Shown in pieces: positions 1 through 5,150 of a stretch of 6,162 nucleotides of DNA. The position numbers were made by a program, and so were the translations under genes. The notes below the pieces were generated by a model that worked only from the letters and a program-made list of their open reading frames with translations, was not told the DNA's origin and made no database searches. The first letter of the stretch is position 1. Each line of letters begins with the position of its first letter. Origin of the DNA: Candidatus Roizmanbacteria bacterium CG_4_10_14_0_8_um_filter_33_9 (GTDB lineage: Bacteria > Patescibacteriota > Microgenomatia > UBA1406 > GWC2-37-13); NCBI GenBank assembly GCA_002785065.1, contig PFLI01000110.1, positions 1 to 6,162 of the forward strand, given 5' to 3'.

Positions 1-702
1 CATCATACCAATGAAATTGCTCAAAGTGAATCAGCAAACAGAGTACCTTATTGTCATTATTGGATTCATAATGAAATGCTGGTTGAAAATAATAGTAAAA
101 TGGCAAAATCAAGCGGAAAAGTTGCAACTCTTGAGGAAGTGATAAAAAAAGGTTTTGACCCGCTTGATCTTCGCTACTTTTTTATGTCAGCACATTACCG
201 TTCAAAACAGAATTTTACTTGGGAAGCTTTAAAAGCAGCTCGAGAAGGCTATATAAATCTTAAAAAACAGATAACTCATTTTACTAGACCTTCTGTCATT
301 CCTACGAAAGTCGGTTTACCCTGTAAGGGAATCCAGAACAAAGTAGATCCCGTGTCATTGCACGGGATGACAAAAGAGTATTCCAATCGATTCAAGAAAT
401 ATATATCAAATGACTTTCAAATTCCACAGGCTCTTGCACTTCTCTGGGAAGTAATAAAATCAGACCTGTTGCCAAATGATAAATTAGATCTGATATTAGA
501 TTTTGACAACGTTTTTGGTTTAAAACTGAATGATGTAAAAGAAGATATTATTCCCCAAGAAATAATTGATTTAGCAGATAAACGATTGATTGCAAAACAA
601 CAACAAGATTATATAAAAGCCGATGAATTAAGACAACTAATTGAAGAAAAAGGATACCGTATAGAAGATATGTTAAATAGTTTTAAAGTAAAAAGGTTAT
701 AA
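1..702 (+). CDS. cysS: Cysteinyl-tRNA synthetase, C-terminal part (5' end outside window)
   Basis: CysRS charges tRNA-Cys with cysteine in the cytoplasm. The frame is open from base 1 and ends at TAA 700-702, giving 233 visible residues. The first residues read HHTNEIAQSE, the class I CysRS signature whose His (residue 1) and Glu (residue 5) are zinc ligands in the E. coli enzyme. The second ATP-binding motif is KMAKS (33-37), a mild variant of KMSKS. It is followed by DPLDLRYFFMSAHYRS, typical of the CysRS connective region, then a helical domain (PQALALLWEV) and a C-terminal segment ending YRIEDM, as in family members. The HIGH motif and catalytic N-terminal half lie upstream of the window. 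Unusually, residues about 98-124 are encoded by a palindromic repeat inserted in frame between the Rossmann/stem-contact part and the helical domain. The family assignment is secure. Confidence 0.97.
   Translation, partial: HHTNEIAQSESANRVPYCHYWIHNEMLVENNSKMAKSSGKVATLEEVIKKGFDPLDLRYFFMSAHYRSKQNFTWEALKAAREGYINLKKQITHFTRPSVIPTKVGLPCKGIQNKVDPVSLHGMTKEYSNRFKKYISNDFQIPQALALLWEVIKSDLLPNDKLDLILDFDNVFGLKLNDVKEDIIPQEIIDLADKRLIAKQQQDYIKADELRQLIEEKGYRIEDMLNSFKVKRL
294..372. repeat. Palindromic repeat inserted in frame within cysS
   Basis: The 79-bp segment is bounded by inverted ends TGTCAT (294-299) and ATGACA (367-372). Its right half is a perfect 8-bp hairpin, ATCCCGTG (347-354) and CACGGGAT (361-368), with loop TCATTG. 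The left half holds ATTCC (298-302) and GGAAT (328-332) enclosing a small CCCT-GTA-AGGG stem (319-329). It is translated as about 27 residues (SVIPTKVG...HGMT) that have no counterpart in the E. coli CysRS linker. Its ends and double-hairpin plan match the intergenic element at 716-772. Elements of this style that sit inside genes are known from Rickettsia (RPE). The link to that class is by layout only. Confidence 0.8.
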
Positions 703-715
703 ATTACTATATATA

Positions 716-772
716 TGTCATCCTGAATTTATTTCAGGATCTTTAAGATGCTGAAACAAGTTTAGCATGACA
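716..772. repeat. Double-hairpin intergenic repeat with TGTCAT/ATGACA ends
   Basis: The 57-bp element lies between cysS and the Mur ligase gene. It starts TGTCAT (716-721) and ends ATGACA (767-772). The first hairpin is a perfect 8-bp stem, ATCCTGAA (720-727) with TTCAGGAT (733-740), loop TTTAT. The second is ATGCTGAA (748-755) with TTTAGCAT (761-768), one G-U pair in RNA, loop ACAAG. No T-tract follows, so it is not a standard terminator, although it could protect or separate the flanking messages. Sequences of this appearance are scattered through many bacterial genomes as small non-autonomous repeats. Confidence 0.8.
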
Positions 773-788
773 AAATAGTATTAATTTT

Positions 789-2078
789 ATGTCCTACACC
801 CCTCAATTTTATAAAAAAATACTCCACTCTTTTCGTCGCTTTATTGCAAAAAAATGGTTGTCAAATATGTCTCCGCTTCAAATTGCAGTTACCGGCAGCC
901 AGGGAAAAACAACAACGACCAATATTTTGTATCATATACTAAAAAAAATGGGTTCAACAGTCTGTACAGATCTTAATTTGGACACAATCTACAATGTTCC
1001 GATTACTGCGCTTCATATTAAACCGTGGACTCGTTTTGCACTATTTGAGCTTGGCGTTGATCATCCGTCTGAAATGAATACACATCTTGAAATTGTTAAA
1101 CCAAAAATTGCATTAATAACCGGCATATCTCCTGTACATACAGATAAAGAACATTTTGGATCTTTTGAAAACCTAATCAAAGAAAAAAGAAAGCTTATTG
1201 AATCTCTCCCATCCGATGGATATGCGATATTAAACGGCGACGATGAAAATATTCGGAAAATGACGCCTTATACAAAAGCAAAAGTAATTTTTTACGGAAA
1301 TAAAAATACAAATAATGTTTTTGCTTCAAATATAAGAATATCTCTTCAGGGGACATCCTTCACTCTCAATTGGAATACAATAAATGATGTAAAACTTGAA
1401 CAAAAATCTATGCAAGTATCTACACACCTTATCGGCGGACATCATATATATTCAATTATTTCCTCGCTTATTACCGTCGTGACGATTCAAAAAATGCTTA
1501 ATCTTCCGGTTTCACTCACTCGTTCTATTGAGGTTATTACAAAAATGAAACCATTGAACGGGCGTATGAATATTGAAGAAGGACCAATGGGCACAATGTT
1601 ATTAAATGATTCGCTTCGGGCAAATCCAGCATCGACTTCATCAGGTCTTTGGACATTGTTCTCAATAGAACATACAGGGAAAAAAATTGCAATATTAGCA
1701 GAAATGGGGGAACTGCTCGAACCTGAAAAAGAACATGATAAAATAGGAGATCTCATTGCGCTCTTATCAATTGATACCATTGTTTTGATTGGCCCATTAC
1801 ACAAATATACAAAAGATAGGGCAATTCAAAATGGCTTTAATCCTCAGTCAATTTATTGGACAGAAAATGTAATTCAAGCGTCAGAAGTGTTAAAAAAACT
1901 GATTAATAAAGGAGATCTTATTTATTTAAAAGGTTCATTACTTCGTCATGTTGAGCGTGTACCGATGATTTTAAACGGACAAAAGGTAAAATGTAAAATC
2001 GGTATCTGTCCCTTTTATCATCACTGCCCTGAGTGTGCATATAAAGAATATGGATATAGTTTCACTTCTCATAGTTAA
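789..2078 (+). CDS. MurF-like Mur ligase without N-terminal substrate domain, Cys-rich tail
   Basis: This is an ATP-dependent amide-forming ligase of the Mur family, 429 aa, probably cytoplasmic and acting in cell-wall precursor synthesis. The P-loop GSQGKTTTT is at 36-44, ELG with the likely metal-binding Glu at 87-89, and TGISPVHTDKEHFGS (111-125) matches the MurF segment with its conserved His. GGHH (216-219) is the middle-domain/adenine region, NGRM 257-260. LLNDSLRANPAS (271-282) matches MurF DDSYNANP, and EMGELLEPEKEHDKIG (305-320) and KGSLLRHVERV (381-391) match the C-terminal domain. MurF normally has about 100 residues before the P-loop, which bind the UDP-muramoyl peptide; here there are only about 35. 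The tail has C402, C407, C413 and C416 with H411-H412, a possible metal site. The substrate is therefore uncertain. The ATG at 789 was chosen because it gives a basic N-terminal lead-in; ATG 867 is an alternative. No Shine-Dalgarno is visible. Confidence 0.88.
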   Translation: MSYTPQFYKKILHSFRRFIAKKWLSNMSPLQIAVTGSQGKTTTTNILYHILKKMGSTVCTDLNLDTIYNVPITALHIKPWTRFALFELGVDHPSEMNTHLEIVKPKIALITGISPVHTDKEHFGSFENLIKEKRKLIESLPSDGYAILNGDDENIRKMTPYTKAKVIFYGNKNTNNVFASNIRISLQGTSFTLNWNTINDVKLEQKSMQVSTHLIGGHHIYSIISSLITVVTIQKMLNLPVSLTRSIEVITKMKPLNGRMNIEEGPMGTMLLNDSLRANPASTSSGLWTLFSIEHTGKKIAILAEMGELLEPEKEHDKIGDLIALLSIDTIVLIGPLHKYTKDRAIQNGFNPQSIYWTENVIQASEVLKKLINKGDLIYLKGSLLRHVERVPMILNGQKVKCKIGICPFYHHCPECAYKEYGYSFTSHS

Positions 2079-2089
2079 GTAACTATAAT
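2061..2089 (+). promoter_or_regulatory. Promoter candidate for the lipoprotein gene
   Basis: TTCACT (2061-2066, 4 of 6 matches to TTGACA) is separated by exactly 17 bp from a perfect TATAAT (2084-2089). The predicted start is near A2096, about 32 nt before the lipoprotein ATG. The -35 box lies in the last codons of the Mur ligase gene. This suggests that the lipoprotein gene is transcribed on its own. Confidence 0.5.
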
Positions 2090-2101
2090 CTATTGATTTA
2101 T

Positions 2102-2118
2102 ATACTATTTTATAGTAT
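2102..2118. repeat. Short perfect inverted repeat in the 5' UTR of the lipoprotein gene
   Basis: ATACTAT (2102-2108), TTT, ATAGTAT (2112-2118): a perfect 7-bp stem ending 9 bp before the lipoprotein ATG and just after the predicted transcription start. It could be an operator or a weak mRNA hairpin over the ribosome entry site. It is AT-only apart from one C-G pair, so chance is also possible. Confidence 0.35.
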
Positions 2119-2127
2119 CATTTAATT

Positions 2128-2847
2128 ATGAACTCCGAAATCAGAAAGTTGAGAATATCAGTAGCTACAGTTGCAGTTTTAGCACTTGCATTGCTTCCTC
2201 TTGCAGGATGTGCAAAAACAACAAGTAAACAACTACCTACTCGAACACCTTTGGTTGATACAGTTACTCCTTCACCCTCAGCCACTCTTGCTCTTACCTT
2301 TACAGACACACCTGATCCTACGCCCACTTCACTACCAACCAGTACTCCAAAACCAAACAATACGCCAACCTCAGTGCCTTCAACACCAACACCTTCTCAA
2401 ACACCAGATGAATGTACCGGCCTTTCTGAAACAGGCTGGGAAGTTGATAAAAGCAGAGAAGGACCTTGTGCAGGTGAAACAATATATCACCAGTCATGCG
2501 GAGGCCAGTGTTACTTTAATGCTAAAGATTGGAAAGCAAGAGCATTCTCTTTTCAAATACCTAAAAATGGAAGTGTAAAATGTCCAGGCGGTACAGAAAT
2601 TCAAATGAACCCCGAACAAGATATGGCATGGTCAACCTGTATGGCACTTTTACGGCTTTTCACCGCATCTGAAAAACTCGCAGGTAATCCTGCGGCGCAA
2701 TGTTTTTTACAAACAGAAGTGTTTCCAACTTTATTAAAAGCAGAAGTTGATCCAGAAGCTTTACTTAACAAACCATACGATCAAAGACCTGGAAGTCAAT
2801 GCACACGAATGGACGATACCGTAAGACTTCGTATTGTACCTAAATAA
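2128..2847 (+). CDS. Secreted lipoprotein with Thr/Pro-rich stalk and 8-Cys domain, function unknown
   Basis: The 239-aa protein begins with a lipoprotein signal peptide: basic start (residues 6-9), hydrophobic core 11-24, and lipobox LAGC with C28 as the expected lipidated residue. Residues about 37-94 are a low-complexity linker of Thr, Pro and Ser with many TP/PT/TPTP units and almost no charged residues. It resembles extended surface stalks. The domain at 95-239 has eight cysteines (96, 114, 124, 128, 152, 171, 192, 225), enough for four disulfides, which fits folding outside the membrane. I do not recognise the domain, and no catalytic motif is evident. It has its own promoter candidate upstream and a weak terminator candidate downstream, so it may be monocistronic. 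The ATG at 2128 was chosen because the signal peptide starts there; no Shine-Dalgarno is visible. Confidence 0.85.
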   Translation: MNSEIRKLRISVATVAVLALALLPLAGCAKTTSKQLPTRTPLVDTVTPSPSATLALTFTDTPDPTPTSLPTSTPKPNNTPTSVPSTPTPSQTPDECTGLSETGWEVDKSREGPCAGETIYHQSCGGQCYFNAKDWKARAFSFQIPKNGSVKCPGGTEIQMNPEQDMAWSTCMALLRLFTASEKLAGNPAAQCFLQTEVFPTLLKAEVDPEALLNKPYDQRPGSQCTRMDDTVRLRIVPK

Positions 2848-2858
2848 TCAGCCCTTTC

Positions 2859-2867
2859 TGCTATAAT
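2859..2867 (+). promoter_or_regulatory. Isolated extended -10 motif (TGnTATAAT)
   Basis: TGCTATAAT (2859-2867) is a perfect extended -10 element just after the lipoprotein stop, with no -35 box at normal spacing. Transcription from about 2874 would run into the terminator-like hairpin at 2887-2921, giving only a roughly 50-nt RNA, or would read through towards the racemase operon. It could be a chance match in AT-rich DNA. Confidence 0.25.
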
Positions 2868-2886
2868 TTAATGCATCAAGACAATT

Positions 2887-2921
2887 AAACCCCAAACACT
2901 CAAAGGGTTTCATAATTTTTT
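2887..2921 (+). terminator. Weak intrinsic terminator candidate after the lipoprotein gene
   Basis: AAACCC (2887-2892) pairs with GGGTTT (2905-2910) across a 12-nt loop. A run of six T (2916-2921) follows after CATAA. It lies 40 bp beyond the lipoprotein stop, where a terminator is expected. The short stem, long loop and 5-nt gap before the T-run make it weak. Confidence 0.35.
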
Positions 2922-2943
2922 ACCGTAAGAAAACACATCCATT

Positions 2944-2962
2944 TTTAACCCTCGTGGTTAAA
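2944..2962. repeat. Perfect 7-bp inverted repeat upstream of the operon promoter
   Basis: TTTAACC (2944-2950), loop CTCGT, GGTTAAA (2956-2962). No T-run follows on either strand, so it is not a terminator. It lies about 50 bp upstream of the extended -10 motif of the attenuated operon, a position where an operator could sit. No regulator is encoded nearby. Confidence 0.3.
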
Positions 2963-3008
2963 TAGCTTTGAACACTGGAATATTTGCAAAACAAATAATA
3001 GGAATTCA

Positions 3009-3017
3009 TGTTATAAT
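3009..3017 (+). promoter_or_regulatory. Extended -10 promoter of the racemase-hisS operon
   Basis: TGTTATAAT (3009-3017) is a perfect TGn extended -10 with consensus TATAAT. Extended -10 promoters can work without a good -35. The nearest TTGCAA (2984-2989) is 22 bp away, too far for a normal one. Placing the last T of the hexamer at -7 puts +1 at A3024, which is the A of the leader-peptide ATG. Confidence 0.6.
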
Positions 3018-3023
3018 ATATGT

Positions 3024-3083
3024 ATGAAGATTGATTTTCAACAATTCTTGTCAGCTCATCATAACCTCTCTTTGGGGGGGTAA
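3024..3083 (+). CDS. Putative 19-aa leader peptide with tandem His codons
   Basis: ATG 3024 to TAA 3081-3083 encodes MKIDFQQFLSAHHNLSLGG. The two adjacent His codons CAT CAT (3057-3062) lie directly before the RNA segment that begins the alternative hairpins, and the stop codon overlaps the second segment. This is where control codons sit in classical amino-acid attenuators. hisS lies downstream in the same apparent operon. There is no room for a ribosome binding site, because the predicted transcription start coincides with the ATG; translation would be leaderless. Only two His codons are present, fewer than in the enteric his operon leader. The frame is short and could arise by chance, so the evidence is its combination with the promoter, the hairpins and the downstream gene. 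Confidence 0.6.
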   Translation: MKIDFQQFLSAHHNLSLGG

Positions 3084-3124
3084 TGTATTTATTTTGAAAA
3101 GCTATGACCCTCCAAACGGAGGGT
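3064..3124 (+). promoter_or_regulatory. Transcription attenuator with mutually exclusive hairpins
   Basis: Four segments can be read. Segment 1 is ACCTCTC (3064-3070), 2 is GGGGGGT (3075-3081), 3 is ACCCTCC (3107-3113) and 4 is GGAGGGT (3118-3124). Pairing 1:2 gives 7 pairs (two G-U) with loop TTTG. Pairing 2:3 gives 7 pairs (one G-U) and is the antiterminator. Pairing 3:4 gives 7 Watson-Crick pairs and is the terminator. A ribosome stalled on the His codons at 3057-3062 should cover segment 1, free segment 2 for 2:3, and allow read-through. A ribosome that reaches the stop at 3081 covers segment 2 and lets 3:4 form. No T-box sequence is present. The pairings are seen directly; the His response is inferred. 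Confidence 0.65.
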
Positions 3125-3130
3125 TTTTTT
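3107..3130 (+). terminator. Intrinsic terminator of the attenuator
   Basis: A perfect 7-bp, GC-rich stem, ACCCTCC (3107-3113) with GGAGGGT (3118-3124), has the tight loop AAAC and is followed directly by a seven-T run (3124-3130). It lies 22 bp before the racemase ATG and behind a promoter, so it must act on read-through into the operon rather than end an upstream gene. Confidence 0.85.
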
Positions 3131-3152
3131 ATTAGTTACTTATTACAAACAT

Positions 3153-3869
3153 ATGAAAAAAACAATTGGGATTATCGGCGGAATGGGACCAGAGGGAACA
3201 GCTGATTTGTATATGAAAATAATTCGATATTATCAGCAAAAATTTAATGCAAAATATGATAAAGATTTTCCAGAATTTTTTATATCTAGTATCCCTATTC
3301 CTGATGTTGTTGAAAGTCTGGAAAATGAGAAGATTACATTAACGATGTTGACTGAAACAGCAATAAAATTACAAAATGCACAATGTGATTTTATAGTTAT
3401 TGCGTGTAATACTGTTCAATATCTACTTAATGATATTAAGAAATCCATTACCGTACCAATAATTGATATCGCAAAAGTTATCGCCCTTTACTTGAATAAA
3501 AAAAGGTATAAAAAAGTAAGCATATTAGCCACTAGCGCAACATTGGAGAAAAAAGTATATGACAATGAAATAGATAATGTTGGTATTGAGGTAATAAAAC
3601 CAAATAACAAGGACCAAAAAATAGTTACAAAGGTAATAATGACTCAACTTGCAGGAAAAACAACAAAAGAAGAAACAAATATGTTAATTCAGGTTATAAA
3701 TAATTTGAAAAACCAAGGAGCAGAAGCCGTTCTTATAGCCTGCACTGATTTACCGATGGTAATCAACCAAAAAGATACAAAAATAAAACTGATAGAATGC
3801 ACTCAGATTTATGCAAATCAAGCGGCTTTCATATCATTTAGCTCCAAACAAGTTAATAGTTTTGTATAA
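3153..3869 (+). CDS. Aspartate/glutamate racemase family protein
   Basis: The 238-aa protein belongs to the PLP-independent Asp/Glu racemase family, which uses two cysteines to invert the alpha carbon of an acidic amino acid. The N-terminus KTIGIIGGMGPEGTADLY is diagnostic for the aspartate racemase branch. C85 in IACNTVQ and C197 in LIACTDLPMV are the expected catalytic pair. ECTQIYANQA (215-224) corresponds to the conserved C-terminal helix. The length is normal (about 230 aa). A supply of D-Asp or D-Glu for peptidoglycan is plausible but not shown; related proteins have other substrates. It is the first gene after the attenuator and ends 9 bp before hisS, which suggests co-transcription. 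No Shine-Dalgarno precedes the ATG. The racemase family is sure, the substrate is not. Confidence 0.9.
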   Translation: MKKTIGIIGGMGPEGTADLYMKIIRYYQQKFNAKYDKDFPEFFISSIPIPDVVESLENEKITLTMLTETAIKLQNAQCDFIVIACNTVQYLLNDIKKSITVPIIDIAKVIALYLNKKRYKKVSILATSATLEKKVYDNEIDNVGIEVIKPNNKDQKIVTKVIMTQLAGKTTKEETNMLIQVINNLKNQGAEAVLIACTDLPMVINQKDTKIKLIECTQIYANQAAFISFSSKQVNSFV

Positions 3870-3878
3870 TTTCATTAT

Positions 3879-5099
3879 ATGTCAAGTATTAAGACTCAAA
3901 CTTTAAAAGGATTTCGGGATTTTTTGTCCAAAGATGCTATGCAACGTCAGTGGTTAAAAAATAAGATGATTGAAGTGTGTGAATTATGGGGATATGAACC
4001 TTTGGAAACACCCACACTTGAACCATTGGAACTTTTTACCGGACAAATCGGTGAAGACGAAAAATTATTCTATAAATTTAAGGATCAAGGAGATCGTAGT
4101 GTTGCACTCCGTTATGATCAAACAGTACCCTCCTGTCGTGTTATTGGCCAGTATGCAGGTCAACTGATAATGCCATATCGAAGATATCAGGTTCAACCTG
4201 TATTTCGAGCTGAAAAACCGCAAAAAGGGCGTTATCGTGAATTTACTCAATTTGATATTGATATTTTTGGCATAGCATCTCCTCTTGCAGATGCAGAAGT
4301 AATTGCATTAACTCTTGATATTTACCGCCGTCTTGGTTTTAAAACAGCAAAGGCTGTGATAAACAACCGTGATCTCATGAAAAATGTTCCATATACAGCA
4401 ATATCCTCAATCGATAAACTAAAAAAAATAGGATCTGAGGGAGTTATCCAGGAAATGATTGAAAAAGGTATTGATAAAAATAAAGCAAGAGAATATTTAT
4501 CCTATGTTCAGAATATTAAACCTGATGAAACTATTAAATTAATTTTCGAATATTTGTCTTCAAGCGGATTTCCAACAGAATGGTATTCGTTTGAACCAAC
4601 ACTTGCACGATCATTCTCATACTCACAGGGTCCCATTTGGGAAATTGTAATACCTGAATATTCTGCAGGATCTGTTGCAGGTGGAGAACGCTATGACAAG
4701 CTTGTTGAAAAGATTAGCAATCAAAAAATACCAGCTACTGGAATTGCAATTGGATTTGACCGTACACTTAAAGCAGCCATAGAATGTAATATTATGCCTG
4801 AATTTACTTCAGTTTCAAATGTTCTTGTGAGTGTATTTTCAAAAGACCTGTGGAATAATGCTATTGGACTAAGTCAAGATATTCGCCGTAATAATATTTC
4901 AGTTGAACTATATCCAGATCCATCTATAAAGCTTGAAAAACAACTCAAATACGCAAATCGTAAAGGAATTCCTTTTGTTCTCATTCAAGGACCGGAAGAG
5001 GTTGAAAAAAAAGTAATCAAACTTAAAAATATGAAAACAGGAGAACAGGAGACGATGACACTTGATCAACTAATTAAAAAATTAGGTTTTGTAATTTGA
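3879..5099 (+). CDS. hisS: Histidyl-tRNA synthetase
   Basis: The 406-aa class II synthetase charges tRNA-His with histidine in the cytoplasm. LKGFRDFL (9-16) is the usual HisRS opening. Motif 1 covers about 40-52, LRYDQTVP (77-84) is the substrate loop, and motif 2 is FRAEKPQKGRYREFTQFDID (109-128). The histidine-binding motif is TLARSFSYSQG (241-251), GGERYD is at 268-273, motif 3 ATGIAIGFDR (286-295, R295), and the anticodon-binding domain lies at about 312-406. The RYDxTVP and QFDID patterns resemble archaeal/eukaryotic HisRS more than the E. coli type. The usual RGLDYYTG is changed to RSFSYSQG; the Arg (244) and first Tyr (248) remain. With motifs 2 and 3 and the anticodon domain present, it is more likely HisRS than HisZ. 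It ends with tandem stops TGA TGA. A leader with two His codons upstream suggests His-responsive control. Confidence 0.95.
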   Translation: MSSIKTQTLKGFRDFLSKDAMQRQWLKNKMIEVCELWGYEPLETPTLEPLELFTGQIGEDEKLFYKFKDQGDRSVALRYDQTVPSCRVIGQYAGQLIMPYRRYQVQPVFRAEKPQKGRYREFTQFDIDIFGIASPLADAEVIALTLDIYRRLGFKTAKAVINNRDLMKNVPYTAISSIDKLKKIGSEGVIQEMIEKGIDKNKAREYLSYVQNIKPDETIKLIFEYLSSSGFPTEWYSFEPTLARSFSYSQGPIWEIVIPEYSAGSVAGGERYDKLVEKISNQKIPATGIAIGFDRTLKAAIECNIMPEFTSVSNVLVSVFSKDLWNNAIGLSQDIRRNNISVELYPDPSIKLEKQLKYANRKGIPFVLIQGPEEVEKKVIKLKNMKTGEQETMTLDQLIKKLGFVI

Positions 5100-5101
5100 T
5101 G

Positions 5102-5144
5102 ATTTGTTATTGATTTGTTTATTTGTCATTTGACATTTGTCATT
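5102..5144. repeat. Degenerate ATTTGTCATT repeats in the hisS-release factor spacer
   Basis: The spacer is built of related units: ATTTGTTATT (5102-5111), ATTTGTTT (5113-5120), ATTTGTCATT (5121-5130) and ATTTGTCATT (5135-5144). The last two are identical 10-mers. Between them TGTCATTTGACA (5124-5135) is a perfect 12-bp inverted repeat whose arms match the TGTCA/TGACA ends of the larger repeats near cysS. It may be a remnant or a seed of that family, or simply a slipped AT-rich tract. Confidence 0.55.
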
Positions 5145-5150
5145 AATTTT

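Noticed and set aside
716..772. The double hairpin after cysS as an intrinsic terminator
   Set aside because: Neither hairpin is followed by a T-run on either strand, and its end motifs fit a repeat element better.
1487..1804. Minus-strand open frame of 105 codons inside the Mur ligase gene
   Set aside because: It lies wholly opposite a strongly supported Mur ligase, shows no recognisable motif, and its sequence is the antisense of conserved segments such as NDSLRANP.
2118..2578. Minus-strand (2118-2360) and alternate + (2186-2578) open frames over the lipoprotein gene
   Set aside because: Both owe their length to the low-complexity Thr/Pro stalk. The GV-rich minus frame and the QPL-rich plus frame are composition artefacts; the lipoprotein frame has the signal peptide and lipobox.
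3018..3152. T-box riboswitch before the synthetase operon
   Set aside because: The conserved T-box sequence (TGGNACCGCG) and a Stem I with specifier loop are absent, and the leader is too short.
3970..4250. Small open frames on both strands within hisS
   Set aside because: They overlap motif 2 and the substrate loop of a clear HisRS frame and encode nothing recognisable.
5115..5150. Upstream TTG start for the release factor, adding 12 residues
   Set aside because: The extra residues are translated from the AT-rich ATTTGTCATT repeats and match nothing in RF1. ATG 5151 begins right at the homologous region.
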